A stretch of 64,000 bases of DNA, taken from NCBI GenBank assembly GCA_963848675.1, contig CAWKEY010000036.1, positions 1 to 64,000 on the forward strand, given 5' to 3'. Positions 25,988-35,817 of this stretch are shown in pieces (the first letter of the stretch is position 1; every line of letters starts with the position of its first letter). This stretch comes from CAWKEY01 sp963848675 (GTDB lineage Bacteria > Pseudomonadota > Gammaproteobacteria > Methylococcales > Methylomonadaceae). Under the pieces are notes generated by a model. The model worked only from the letters and a program-made list of their open reading frames with translations, did not search any database and had not been told where the DNA came from. The position numbers and the translations under genes were made by a program.

Positions 25988-27352
25988 TCAGCTGTCTTTG
26001 AGCTTGGGCAGTAATTGCGTTAGCTTGTCGATCTGTTTTTGCAGCATCCGGCTATGCCTTTCGGCATGATCCTTGTCAATTTCCAGTCTCATGCACTTGT
26101 CGCTGAGCTCATGATTCATCTTTCTCAGTGAGATATTCTCTGTTTTAAGAAAGCGTATCTGGTCTTTCAGATCGCTGTCATGGCTGCTTGGCAAAGCATC
26201 CACCGGCAGCTCGTCCTCCTTGTTCGTCGACAACTCATTTTCCCGGACACCTAAGGTTTCTATGCCGTCATCTATGTTAAATAAGGCGGCCTGGCTTTCC
26301 GTTTCACCAGGAACGTTTTCCATTCCGCCTTTTAAAATCATTGCGTTAAATCTATGCCTAAGCAATAAAAAGGCGGCAGCCTCACTGGCTTTACCATTAC
26401 CGCAAACCACAATAATGGGTTTTTCCCGGTTTAACGTTTTAATCTGCATTCTCAAGGTAAAAAAGGGCGTATTAATGCTATCGCTTAGATGCCGTGCGGC
26501 ATATTCATCCGGAGACCGCACATCGAGCAAAATGGCGCCGCGACTTAATGCCCCCTGTAATTCGTTATAGTCTACAAATTTTAACGAGGGAATTTTTATT
26601 AAGCTGGTAAATTGGCTTTTATCCAGACGTAATAAATTACAGTCTGTGAGCGCAGTGACGGTCACGTTTCTGGGCTCATCGGATAGCAGCGCATCCTCGC
26701 CAAAGGTGTCGCCCTTACTTAGTTCGCCTAGCTTAATGTCTTTGGCATTGGCCGACGGCTTGCGGGCCAACAAGCATTTTCCGGATTTTACCAGATAATA
26801 ATAATCACCTATCTCACCCTGCGCGACAATGGTATCACCTTGATTAAAACATACGGATTTCAAAGTGATCAGGATTTTTTGTAAATTGGCCGGAGGCAGG
26901 CGCTGAAAAATAGGTGACCGTAATAACGTTGTCATCCAGTCATCCGGATCGTCTTCGGGCTCTTCAGTGACCATATAACTGTTATCCTCTCTATAAACAA
27001 GGGGCTCTGGGTTATTTACAATATCGGCATTCAGGCGTAAAAAGCGCACGACGCCGTTGGCCATGGCGTCGATTTTCCTTGGAATTTGGTGAGCCAGCGC
27101 AAACCGGGCGGCTTCACTGCCTGCGCTAATCGCCTCTACCACCAAACCTTCTGCTTGCAGCAGCACTTCGCCCCTTAACAAATAAATCAGCTGAGGCTCG
27201 ACGTCACCCTTTTTAAACAATGCCTGACCCTGAATTTCTTCGACAGTGACGTCAGCACACAACTTTGCCAGCTGGGTGCCAGGCAAATTGACTAATGGGA
27301 TCAATTTTCGAATAATCAGCCCATCTTCGGAATTGACATCTACCGTCATCAC
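25988..27352 (-). CDS. Tandem cNMP-binding-fold / rhodanese protein
   Basis: A 454-residue cytosolic protein with no membrane segment. A first degenerate cNMP-binding fold spans about residues 12-125. A second, better one (about 145-255) contains GDTFGEDALLSDEPRNVTV, the phosphate-binding cassette. A rhodanese domain (about 265-365) follows, with candidate Cys in IIVVCGNGKASEAA. The tail (about 400-454) looks like a coiled coil (FLKTENISLRKMNHELSDKC). No DNA-binding helix-turn-helix is seen, so it is not a CRP-type transcription factor. Its role is unknown; a redox- or sulfur-linked sensor is a guess. It is divergent from the protease gene. Confidence 0.85.
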   Translation of the reverse strand: MMTVDVNSEDGLIIRKLIPLVNLPGTQLAKLCADVTVEEIQGQALFKKGDVEPQLIYLLRGEVLLQAEGLVVEAISAGSEAARFALAHQIPRKIDAMANGVVRFLRLNADIVNNPEPLVYREDNSYMVTEEPEDDPDDWMTTLLRSPIFQRLPPANLQKILITLKSVCFNQGDTIVAQGEIGDYYYLVKSGKCLLARKPSANAKDIKLGELSKGDTFGEDALLSDEPRNVTVTALTDCNLLRLDKSQFTSLIKIPSLKFVDYNELQGALSRGAILLDVRSPDEYAARHLSDSINTPFFTLRMQIKTLNREKPIIVVCGNGKASEAAAFLLLRHRFNAMILKGGMENVPGETESQAALFNIDDGIETLGVRENELSTNKEDELPVDALPSSHDSDLKDQIRFLKTENISLRKMNHELSDKCMRLEIDKDHAERHSRMLQKQIDKLTQLLPKLKDS

Positions 27353-27498
27353 AATATCTTAAGCAAGATTGGTCATTAAATAATAGAACATTCTTGGACG
27401 AATGTTTGCGGAGGGGAGGGATTTGAAAGCCTTGTATTAAACATTTTTAAACCCATATTGTCTATCAACCACGCTTAATAACCTCTGGGAAAGTTATA

Positions 27499-28860
27499 AT
27501 GAACAATAAATCAGTAACACATCTGCTATTACTATTGCTTTTACCTGTTTGCCTCAATTTACCCGGCGCGGCCAAAGCCGCCTTGCCGATGTACGCCGAA
27601 GGGCAGCCGCTGCCGTCATTAGCGCCCATGCTCGAACGCAGCGTGCCCGCCGTTGTCAACATCTCCACCTCAACCCAAATTGAGGTAAGAGAAAACCCGC
27701 TCATGCAGGACCCCTTTTTCCGGCATTTTTTTCAAATTCCCAATCAGCCGCGCCAGCAACAAAAAAACAGCTTGGGCTCGGGCGTCATTATCGACAGCGC
27801 CCAGGGCTTGGTACTCACCAACAATCATGTGATCGATAAAGCGGACAAAATCATGGTGACCCTGACTGACGGCCGCCAGCTCAATGCTGAGCTCATCGGT
27901 ACCGATCCTGAAGCCGATGTTGCGATCATCCAGATTCCTGCTGATAATTTAACCGCACTGCCCATTGCCGATTCCAGCCAGCTCAGGGTCGGCGATTTTG
28001 TCGTCGCCATCGGCAACCCCTTTGGCCTGGGCCAAACTGTCACCTCGGGCATTGTCAGCGCCTTGGGCCGATCTGGACTGGGCATAGAAGGCTATGAAGA
28101 TTTCATTCAGACCGATGCCTCTATTAACCCCGGTAATTCTGGCGGCGCACTGGTGAATCTGCGCGGCGAGTTTGTCGGCATGAATACCGCCATTCTTGCG
28201 CCCACCGGCGGCAACGTTGGCATCGGCTTTGCTATTCCGTCCAATATGGCCATGACCATCAAAGCATCGCTGGTCAAGCACGGCGAAGTCAGACGCGGTC
28301 TGCTAGGCATCACCACGCAGGACTTGAGCCCCGATCTGGTCAAGGCCTTTAACCTGAAAAACAAGCACGGTGGCGTTGTCAGCCGGGTTGAAAACAATTC
28401 GCCTGCGGCAAGAGCAGGACTCGAGCCTGGGGACATTATTGTCAGCGTTAATGGTAAAGAGGTTAAAAACAGTTATGACATCCGCAATATGATCGGCCTG
28501 CTGCAAGTGGGCGATAAAGTGCAACTGGAGTTTTTCCGCAACAATGCGAGAAAACAGACCGTTGCCACTTTAGGCAAGCTGCAACGTCCGCAAATGGCGG
28601 GCGATAAACTGCATCCTGCCTTGCAGGGCACCATTTTAAGCGTCACTCAAAAAGATCAGGTTGAAGGCGTTCTAATTGAAAAAATCGACACCTCTTCGAC
28701 GGCCTGGCGGGTCGGCTTGCGCCCCGGCGACGTTATCGTCTCCGCCAATCGCTATCGGACGCGCAACCTTGATGATTTAACTCAGGCTGCCGGCGCCAAG
28801 GGCGCGCTGATGATTAATATCCAGCGCGGCCAGGAAGCCTTCTTCCTTGTCTTGGAGTAG
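27499..28860 (+). CDS. DegP/DegQ-type periplasmic serine protease
   Basis: A 453-residue S1C protease that degrades or holds misfolded envelope proteins. The signal peptide is LLLLLLLPVCLNLPGAAKA. The catalytic triad is visible as His110 (TNNHVID), Asp140 (EADVAII) and Ser214 (NPGNSGGAL). Two PDZ domains follow, with LLGITTQDLSPDLVKAF and the second from about residue 370 (GVLIEKIDTSSTAWRVGLRPGD). The LA loop is short, which is more like DegQ than DegP. An upstream intergenic region of about 145 bp is shared with the divergent cNMP/rhodanese gene. Confidence 0.94.
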   Translation: MNNKSVTHLLLLLLLPVCLNLPGAAKAALPMYAEGQPLPSLAPMLERSVPAVVNISTSTQIEVRENPLMQDPFFRHFFQIPNQPRQQQKNSLGSGVIIDSAQGLVLTNNHVIDKADKIMVTLTDGRQLNAELIGTDPEADVAIIQIPADNLTALPIADSSQLRVGDFVVAIGNPFGLGQTVTSGIVSALGRSGLGIEGYEDFIQTDASINPGNSGGALVNLRGEFVGMNTAILAPTGGNVGIGFAIPSNMAMTIKASLVKHGEVRRGLLGITTQDLSPDLVKAFNLKNKHGGVVSRVENNSPAARAGLEPGDIIVSVNGKEVKNSYDIRNMIGLLQVGDKVQLEFFRNNARKQTVATLGKLQRPQMAGDKLHPALQGTILSVTQKDQVEGVLIEKIDTSSTAWRVGLRPGDVIVSANRYRTRNLDDLTQAAGAKGALMINIQRGQEAFFLVLE

Positions 28861-28928
28861 AATAACGCAAAAGGCGAAAGCTGCTTTTGTACTTTCGCCG
28901 TTCCCCTTTGGCCTTTTCCCATAATCCA

Positions 28929-29450
28929 ATGAACTCTGACAAACAATTTGTCCCGCTCAACATAGCCGTACTGGTCGTCTCCGACACCCGCACCGATGCC
29001 GATGATACTTCTGGTAAAACGCTGGTCGAGCGCGCCACGAATGCCGGACATCAGGTCGCTGCAAAAACCATCGTGCCTGATAATATCTATCACATCCGCG
29101 CCGTTGTTGCCGGCTGGATTGCAAACGATACCATCAACGTGATCCTGACCACCGGCGGCACCGGCGTGACCGGCAGAGACGGCACCCCCGAGGCGATTGA
29201 ACCTTTGCTGGATAAAGTACTGGATGGCTTTGGTGAAACTTTCAGAATGCTGTCCTATCAGGACATTAAAACCTCCACCATCCAATCCAGAGCCCTTGCC
29301 GGGGTCGCCAATGCCACGTATATTTTTTGTCTGCCCGGCTCGTCCGGCGCCTGCCGCACCGCCTGGGACTTGTTAATCAAGGACCAGCTCGATTACCGTA
29401 CCCGCCCGTGCAACCTGGTACAACTGATGCCCAGACTGTTGGAAAAATAA
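28929..29450 (+). CDS. moaB: Molybdopterin adenylyltransferase MoaB
   Basis: A 173-residue MoCF-domain protein of molybdenum cofactor synthesis. LTTGGTGVTGRDGTPEAIEPL is the nucleotide/molybdopterin binding signature, and FCLPGSSGACRTAWD marks the C-terminal block. I chose the ATG at 28929 (MNSDKQFVPLNIAVLVVSDTR) rather than an in-frame TTG at 28887. The downstream DUF423 gene starts 1 bp after its stop. Confidence 0.94.
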   Translation: MNSDKQFVPLNIAVLVVSDTRTDADDTSGKTLVERATNAGHQVAAKTIVPDNIYHIRAVVAGWIANDTINVILTTGGTGVTGRDGTPEAIEPLLDKVLDGFGETFRMLSYQDIKTSTIQSRALAGVANATYIFCLPGSSGACRTAWDLLIKDQLDYRTRPCNLVQLMPRLLEK

Positions 29451-29451
29451 T

Positions 29452-29835
29452 ATGCGCTCAACCTTTATATTGCTTGGAGCTGTCAGCGCCTTTACCGGCG
29501 TGGCCATGGGCGCATTTGGCGCGCATGCATTAAAGGCCAGTTTAGCGCCGGAAATGCTCGAGGTTTACAAAACGGCGGTCAGCTATCAAATGTGGCACGC
29601 CCTGGGACTTATCGGCATTGCCTTAATACACCGTCAAGTGCCGGAATCGAAAACCGTCATCTGGGCGGGCTGGCTCATATTCGCTGGCATACTCCTGTTT
29701 TCGGGCAGCTTATATCTGCTGGCTATTCTCGATATTAAATGGTTGGGCATGATTACACCGATAGGCGGCTTGGCATTTTTAAGCGCGTGGTTATTGATCA
29801 TCCTTTTTGCTGTAAAAAAGCCAGACTTTATTTAA
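29452..29835 (+). CDS. DUF423 membrane protein (YgdD-like)
   Basis: A 127-residue protein with about four hydrophobic segments. It begins LLGAVSAFTGVAMGAFGAHALK and contains YQMWHALGLIGIAL, both typical of DUF423. Function is unknown. It is tightly packed between moaB and pepN. Confidence 0.9.
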   Translation: MRSTFILLGAVSAFTGVAMGAFGAHALKASLAPEMLEVYKTAVSYQMWHALGLIGIALIHRQVPESKTVIWAGWLIFAGILLFSGSLYLLAILDIKWLGMITPIGGLAFLSAWLLIILFAVKKPDFI

Positions 29836-29858
29836 CTCTCCACTCTCAATCGACACTT

Positions 29859-32510
29859 ATGCGCGACGCCAATCCTCAAACCATATTCCTAAAAGATTAC
29901 AACTGCCCCGAATATCTTATTCACAATGTCGATTTACATTTCACGCTGGATGACGAAAACACCCGGGTTATTTCCAAACTGACCCTAAGCCGCAACCCGG
30001 TCAGCCAATCGCGCGACAAATCCCTGATCTTGTCCGGTGAAAATCTCAAACTGCTGCGCATTAGTCTTGATGACAGCCATGACTTAAGCGAAGCACAGTA
30101 TCTGCAAACACAGGAGGCATTAATCATCCACGAAGTACCGCAGCAGCAGCATTTTGTGTTGACCATCGAAAATGCCATCAACCCGAAAGCCAATACCGCG
30201 CTCGAGGGTCTGTATCTATCCAACGGCATGTTGTGCACGCAATGCGAGGCGGAGGGCTTTAGAAAAATCACCTATTTTCTCGACCGGCCGGATGTGATGG
30301 CCAAATTCACCACCACCCTGCAGGGTGATAAACATCGTTACCCGGTTTTATTATCAAACGGCAACAAGATTGCTCAGGGCGAGGCGTCCGATAATCAGCA
30401 CTGGGTGACCTGGGAAGACCCCTTCAACAAACCCTGCTATTTGTTCGCCCTGGTCGCCGGCCAATTGGAATGTGTCGAGGGCAGCTTTACCACACAATCC
30501 GGCCGCGACATCAGCTTGCAGATTTTTGTTGAAGCACAGGACCTGGATAAATGCGGCCACGCCCTGCAATCGCTGAAAAACGCCATGCGCTGGGATGAAC
30601 AGGTCTACGGCCGGGAATACGATCTGGATTTATACATGATTGTCGCGGTCAGCCACTTCAACATGGGCGCCATGGAAAACAAGGGCCTTAACGTCTTTAA
30701 TACCAAATTTGTGCTGGCCCGCCCGGATACCGCGACCGATTCGGATTATGAGCATATTGAAGGCGTTATCGGCCATGAATATTTTCACAACTGGACCGGC
30801 AATCGCATCACCTGTAGAGACTGGTTCCAGCTGAGTTTGAAAGAAGGCTTTACCGTGTTTCGCGACCAGGAGTTTACCGGCGACCGCACCTCCAAAGCCG
30901 TCAAACGCATCGAAGATGTCAACATGCTGCGCACGCGCCAGTTTGCCGAGGACGCAGGCCCTTTGGCGCACCCCATCCGTCCTGATTCGTATATCGAAAT
31001 CAACAACTTTTATACCTTAACCGTGTATGAAAAAGGCGCTGAAGTCGTGCGCATGATTCACACATTGCTGGGCGCCGAAGGCTTCCGAAGAGGCAGTGAC
31101 CTGTATTTTGAGCGCCATGATGGCCAGGCAGTGACCTGCGATGATTTCGTCAACGCCATGGAAGCAGCCAACGGGATTGATTTGACCCAGTTCCGGCGCT
31201 GGTATAGCCAAGCCGGAACGCCGGTATTAACGGTCAGTCAGCACTATGAGCCGGCGGCGCAAACCCTGACCTTAACCCTGCGCCAAAGCAGCCCGCCGAC
31301 GCCGGAACAAGCCGTTAAAGAAGCGCTGCACATTCCCGTTAAAGCCGGACTGCTCTATCAAGACGGCACTACCGCACGCTGCAAACTGCAAGGCAGCGAT
31401 CAGGCCGGCGACGAAATTCTTCTGCAACTCACTCAGGCAGAGCAGTCCTTCACTTTTGAGTCCTTACCCGAACAGCCTGTGGTTTCCATCTTGAGAGGCT
31501 TTTCGGCGCCGGTTAAGCTGGTCATGGAGCGCAGCCTCGAAGAACTGGCCTTCTTGTTGGGCCATGACAGCGACACGTTTAATCGCTGGGAGGCCGGGCA
31601 ACAATTGGCCGCGCAGGTTATTGCCGGATTGATTGAAACTATCCAGCGCGGCGGTGAACTGCATCTTAGCCCGGTTATGGTTGCCGCCTTTAAACAAGTG
31701 CTGGAACAGCCCTGGGAAGACCTGTCGTATTTCGCCTTGTTATTGAACCTGCCTTCGGAAACCTATCTGGCCGAACAAATGCAGGTGGTCGATGTGGATG
31801 CCATCCATGAAGCCCGCGAATTTGTAAAAACGACTCTGGCGCAACAGTTACAAACCCAGTTCAAAGCCTTGTATCTGGCTAATCATCGCGACGAATCCGG
31901 TCGCTTCGATGCCGGCGCCATAGGCCGCAGACGCATCAAAAACACCTGTTTAGCTTACTTGAGCAAACTGGGCGATGCCGACATGCAGAACTGGGCCGTG
32001 CGGCAATTCCAGGATGCTAACAACATGACCGACCAAATAGCGGCCTTAACACAAATCGTCAATACGCCGCACCCCGCCAGACAGCAGGCCGTAAGCGATT
32101 TTTACCGGCAATGGCGGCAGGAAGCGCTGGTGATTGACAAATGGTTTGCGCTGCAGGCCTCCAGTCCGATGCCCGACACTTTTGCTACCGTTCAGGCACT
32201 AATGAAGCATCCAGGGTTTGATTTGAAAAATCCAAACCGGGTCAGAGCCTTGATTGGCGCTTTCAGCCAGGCCAACCCGCTGCATTTTCATGCGGCCAGT
32301 GGCCAGGGCTACCGGTTTCTTGCCGACCAGATTATCGCCCTGAACCTCTTGAATCCGCAGGTCGCCTCGCGCATGTTAAGCGCATTAACGCAATGGCGGC
32401 GCTACGATCACGACAGACAGGCCCTGATGAGAAGGCAACTGGAACGGATCATGAACACCGAGGCAATTTCCATAGATGTCTACGAAGTCGCCAGCAAAAG
32501 CCTGGCATGA
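29859..32510 (+). CDS. pepN: Aminopeptidase N
   Basis: An 883-residue M1 zinc metallopeptidase releasing N-terminal residues from peptides. The substrate-binding GAMEN motif is at residues 270-274. The zinc site is HEYFH at 306-310 with the third ligand Glu329 in LKEGFTVFRDQEF. The C-terminal ARM-like helical region extends to the end (IDVYEVASKSLA). Length matches E. coli PepN (870). The ATG at 29859 gives MRDANPQTIFLKDYNCPEYL. The longer open frame upstream overlaps the DUF423 gene and is rejected. Confidence 0.97.
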   Translation: MRDANPQTIFLKDYNCPEYLIHNVDLHFTLDDENTRVISKLTLSRNPVSQSRDKSLILSGENLKLLRISLDDSHDLSEAQYLQTQEALIIHEVPQQQHFVLTIENAINPKANTALEGLYLSNGMLCTQCEAEGFRKITYFLDRPDVMAKFTTTLQGDKHRYPVLLSNGNKIAQGEASDNQHWVTWEDPFNKPCYLFALVAGQLECVEGSFTTQSGRDISLQIFVEAQDLDKCGHALQSLKNAMRWDEQVYGREYDLDLYMIVAVSHFNMGAMENKGLNVFNTKFVLARPDTATDSDYEHIEGVIGHEYFHNWTGNRITCRDWFQLSLKEGFTVFRDQEFTGDRTSKAVKRIEDVNMLRTRQFAEDAGPLAHPIRPDSYIEINNFYTLTVYEKGAEVVRMIHTLLGAEGFRRGSDLYFERHDGQAVTCDDFVNAMEAANGIDLTQFRRWYSQAGTPVLTVSQHYEPAAQTLTLTLRQSSPPTPEQAVKEALHIPVKAGLLYQDGTTARCKLQGSDQAGDEILLQLTQAEQSFTFESLPEQPVVSILRGFSAPVKLVMERSLEELAFLLGHDSDTFNRWEAGQQLAAQVIAGLIETIQRGGELHLSPVMVAAFKQVLEQPWEDLSYFALLLNLPSETYLAEQMQVVDVDAIHEAREFVKTTLAQQLQTQFKALYLANHRDESGRFDAGAIGRRRIKNTCLAYLSKLGDADMQNWAVRQFQDANNMTDQIAALTQIVNTPHPARQQAVSDFYRQWRQEALVIDKWFALQASSPMPDTFATVQALMKHPGFDLKNPNRVRALIGAFSQANPLHFHAASGQGYRFLADQIIALNLLNPQVASRMLSALTQWRRYDHDRQALMRRQLERIMNTEAISIDVYEVASKSLA

Positions 32511-32563
32511 AAAAGGGCACCCCTACACTGCAGTGTTTTTTTTGGTGGCTGTAGGTTGTAGCT

Positions 32564-32641
32564 GTAGCCCGGATGAAGCGTAGCGTAATACGGGTTTGGG
32601 AGTTCGTTCCCCCGTATTACGCTACGCTCCATACGGGCTAC
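32564..32641. repeat. Large inverted repeat, REP-like
   Basis: GTAGCCCG at 32564-32571 pairs with CGGGCTAC at 32634-32641. Inside it, GCGTAGCGTAATACGGG pairs with CCCGTATTACGCTACGC, with short unpaired stretches and a loop around TTTGGGAGTTCGTTC. It lies between the convergent pepN gene and the five-gene cluster. It looks like a mobile intergenic palindrome that may also act as a terminator. Confidence 0.75.
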
Positions 32642-32684
32642 CCTGCTGTCGTCATGATATTGCACCAGTGAATCCTAATCAAAA

Positions 32685-34229
32685 TCAAGGCTGCACATCC
32701 ATCTGGGTCAATTCTTGTTCTTGCAGCACAGGCTGATCGAATAAGCGGGCGAGCCACAGTTCGGTTGCAGCCTGATTGGTTTTCAATACGGTATTTGGTA
32801 AAAAGCCCCACAGTAAAATTAAAAAAGCGGGAATACAGAGTAAAGCCAGTTCGCGCGGACGTAAATCCTGAAGCTGATGAACGGGGGCCTGAGTAATGGG
32901 GCCAAAAAATGCCTGGCGGGTAAAGGAAAGCATATAGGCCGCGCACAGCACCGTGCCGGCCAAAGCAGTAATGCCCAGGCTCGGGTGCGCAGTCAGTGCT
33001 CCAAAAACCAGCATTAATTCTGCCGGAAAACCACTGGTTCCGGGTACGGCCATGCTCGCGAAGGCAAATAAAAAGTAAAAACAGGTCAGCCGCGGCATCA
33101 CTTTGGCCAGTCCGCCCAGATGCACGATTTCGGTACTGCCAAGCCGGTGCTGAATCATTCCTGCCACCAGCATCAGACTCGCCGCAACCAGGGTGAAATT
33201 AAGCAATTGAAAAACCGCGCCCTGAATGCCCAGTGTGTTTAAAGACGATATACCGACAATCACCAGCCCGACATGGCTGATACTGGCATAGGCCAGCAAA
33301 CGGCGCAGATTGGTTTGTTGCAGCGCAATCAGTGCGCCATAAATCAGCGTAATAGCGCCAAAAATACCCAGCACCCAACTGTATTCTACCGCTGCGGAAG
33401 GCGCCAGGGGCATGGCAAAGCGCAATATGCCAAAGGCGCCGAGTTTTAAGCCGGTCAGAAGCGCGGTCAATTGGGTTGGGCCTTCCATGGCGGCGGTGGG
33501 CAGCCAGGTATGAAAAGGAGCCAAAGGTGTTTTCACGGCAAAGCCAACCAGCAGCAGGAAAAAAATCAGCTTTTGCAGATGCTCTGGCGCGGGGGTTTGC
33601 AGCAAAAGCGGATAACTGAACGCCAGGTCTTGCGGAATGCCGCCGCCCACCTGGCTCGCGTAATTGAACGCCAGCAGCACTATCGCAAAAAATAAAGGCA
33701 CACTGCCAAACAGCATAAAAAGTGTATATTTGAGTGCAGCGCCCCGGCGTTCGGGCCCTATGCCCCATAAACCAATCATGAAAAATATCGGCGGCAAGGT
33801 CAGTTCCCAAAACAAATAGAACAGCATCATGTCCAGGGCTGTAAAAATACCGATGCTAACGCTTTCCAGCATCAATAGCAGCGAGAAATGCAGGCGCTTA
33901 AGATGTTGCACCGAATTCCATGAAGCCAGGATGGCAATCAGTGTCAACAGCGCAGACATCGGCAAAAATAACACTGAAATGCCATCAATACCGAGCAGAT
34001 ATTCAATATTTAAATTCGCTATCCAGGCATGGCGCTCGCTCAATTGAAAACCGCCATCAGCGACATTAAACAACTTGAGTACCACCAGACTTGCCAATAA
34101 CTCCAGTACGGCAAAGGCAAAAGCGATCTTTTTTGCCGAATTATCGTTGCCGCTGACGGCGGTTGCAAAAGCCCCCACCAGCGGCAACAAAATAAGCAGG
34201 CTTAATACCGGAAAACTCGCTTCACTCAT
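32685..34229 (-). CDS. NuoM/antiporter-like subunit (fifth gene of DAB-like cluster)
   Basis: A 514-residue polytopic protein of the complex-I/Mrp antiporter fold, with about 14 membrane helices. The conserved Glu of helix 5 lies in LFWELTLPPIFFMIG. The helix 7 Lys and following loop read GFAVKTPLAPFHTWLPTAAMEGPTQ, and the helix 8 Lys is in TGLKLGAFGILRF, so the proton path appears intact. It starts directly after the preceding subunit with no gap. Complex I itself is excluded as context, because no NADH- or quinone-binding subunit gene is nearby. Confidence 0.87.
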   Translation of the reverse strand: MSEASFPVLSLLILLPLVGAFATAVSGNDNSAKKIAFAFAVLELLASLVVLKLFNVADGGFQLSERHAWIANLNIEYLLGIDGISVLFLPMSALLTLIAILASWNSVQHLKRLHFSLLLMLESVSIGIFTALDMMLFYLFWELTLPPIFFMIGLWGIGPERRGAALKYTLFMLFGSVPLFFAIVLLAFNYASQVGGGIPQDLAFSYPLLLQTPAPEHLQKLIFFLLLVGFAVKTPLAPFHTWLPTAAMEGPTQLTALLTGLKLGAFGILRFAMPLAPSAAVEYSWVLGIFGAITLIYGALIALQQTNLRRLLAYASISHVGLVIVGISSLNTLGIQGAVFQLLNFTLVAASLMLVAGMIQHRLGSTEIVHLGGLAKVMPRLTCFYFLFAFASMAVPGTSGFPAELMLVFGALTAHPSLGITALAGTVLCAAYMLSFTRQAFFGPITQAPVHQLQDLRPRELALLCIPAFLILLWGFLPNTVLKTNQAATELWLARLFDQPVLQEQELTQMDVQP

Positions 34230-35810
34230 TTAAATGCCTTCTGCATCGCTATTGCTGTCATCGCCGGGTTCGATCAAAATTTCCTCAGCCGGCTGATCGC
34301 CATGAATGGGGTAATAATGGCTCATGGCGGCGGTTTCCTTTTCGATAAAGTTCAGCAGGGGCGTAGTATCGAAGCCGGTACCGATCAACAGGGCGCTAAT
34401 CGTTATGGCAATGATGCGTTCCTTGCCGACCGGATGATGAATACTGCTGTAGGGCTGCACGGCACGTTTGGAATTGGCCATAAACATGCGTTGAAAAGCC
34501 CACAGCAGAAAAGCCGCGGCGAGCACGTTGCCAACCAAAATGGCAATGGCAATTAGCCAGCCCTCTTCCGCTATCGCGCCTTCAATGAGCAAATGCGCGG
34601 CATCGAATCCTGGCGTTCCGGGCATGACCATGGTACTCAGCGCCGAAACCAGGAACAGCAGCGCAATCGTGGCATTGGTATCAAATAAATTACCCAGTCT
34701 TGGGATGAACGCGGTCCGGGTTCGTTCGTAAATCAGGCCGACACTAAACAGCATGCCGGCAGTGGCCAGGCCATAAACCAGTGACAGCAGCAAGCTGCCT
34801 TCCAGGCCGCGGACATTAAAGCAGAACAGGCCAATCACCAGCATACCGGTGTGGCTGATAACGGCAAAAGCCAGCAAGCGGCGGATATTTATCTGCATGA
34901 GCGCCAGCAAGGCACCGTAAAAAATACTGATCAAACCCAGCGTCAGCACAAATGTCGCCCAATCCTCGGCAACGCCCGGCACTATCGGCAAAATAAACCG
35001 CATGACCGCATAAATGCCCAGTTTTAAACCCACCAAAAAAATGCCGGCACTGGCTACCGTGCCCTGTTCCGCCAGCACCGGCAGCCAGCCGTGAAAAGGA
35101 AACAGCGGCATACGAATGGCAAAGCCATAAAACAGCAAAATAAAAATCAAAATTTCATCGTGTAAATAGGCTTTATTTTCTTTTAAGGTCAGCCAGTCGA
35201 ACGTCAGCGGATGACTCGCATCGATCAATCCAAAACCCAATAATAGAAAACCGGCCAGGGTCATTACTAAACCGCTGCCCCAATATTGCAACAGGCGCGC
35301 GCTTAGCCAGCGCCTTTGTTGGCCGGTGCCGGCATGAATGGTTAATACAATCACCGGCACTAATTCCAGAACACTCCATAGCCAGAACTGCATGGCGTTC
35401 AAGGCAGAAAACGCGCCTATCAAGACCGCTTCATAGCCCAACAGACAGGCAAAAAATTTCGGATCTTTAGCGTGCCGGGTAATTACGGCATAAACCAAAG
35501 CCAGCATCGCCAATACGGCCGTGAGTGGGATAAACAGCACGTTGATGCCATCAACGCCAACCACATAACTGAAGCCAAGAAACTTAACCTGCTCAAGCAA
35601 CTGAATGCCGTTTTTATGCACATCAAAAACTGACAACATATAAAAACTTAATGCTACATTCAGCAGCGCTCCCAAAAAGGCAACACCCGCCGCCGCAGCC
35701 GTTGAACGCGAATACAAGATGGCCGCCATGGCCAGCAGCGGTACCAGTGTCAGGGCTGACAGCACGGGCAGCACAGCCGATTCCGGCCAAAAAGCAACAG
35801 GGATTTCCAT
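34230..35810 (-). CDS. NuoM/antiporter-like subunit with Lys-to-Arg change (fourth gene of cluster)
   Basis: About 526 residues with the antiporter-subunit fold. The helix 5 Glu is in SVLELVPVIVL. The helix 7 region reads GFAIRMPLFPFHGWLPVLAEQG, with Arg where the other NuoM-type copies have Lys. The helix 8 Lys is in VGLKLGIYAVMRF. The C-terminal tail is acidic (EILIEPGDDSNSDAEGI). I prefer the ATG at 35810, which has GAGG a few bases upstream and sits 7 bp after the previous stop; the ATG at 35828 would overlap it. Confidence 0.85.
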   Translation of the reverse strand: MEIPVAFWPESAVLPVLSALTLVPLLAMAAILYSRSTAAAAGVAFLGALLNVALSFYMLSVFDVHKNGIQLLEQVKFLGFSYVVGVDGINVLFIPLTAVLAMLALVYAVITRHAKDPKFFACLLGYEAVLIGAFSALNAMQFWLWSVLELVPVIVLTIHAGTGQQRRWLSARLLQYWGSGLVMTLAGFLLLGFGLIDASHPLTFDWLTLKENKAYLHDEILIFILLFYGFAIRMPLFPFHGWLPVLAEQGTVASAGIFLVGLKLGIYAVMRFILPIVPGVAEDWATFVLTLGLISIFYGALLALMQINIRRLLAFAVISHTGMLVIGLFCFNVRGLEGSLLLSLVYGLATAGMLFSVGLIYERTRTAFIPRLGNLFDTNATIALLFLVSALSTMVMPGTPGFDAAHLLIEGAIAEEGWLIAIAILVGNVLAAAFLLWAFQRMFMANSKRAVQPYSSIHHPVGKERIIAITISALLIGTGFDTTPLLNFIEKETAAMSHYYPIHGDQPAEEILIEPGDDSNSDAEGI

Positions 35811-35817
35811 CAGGGCC

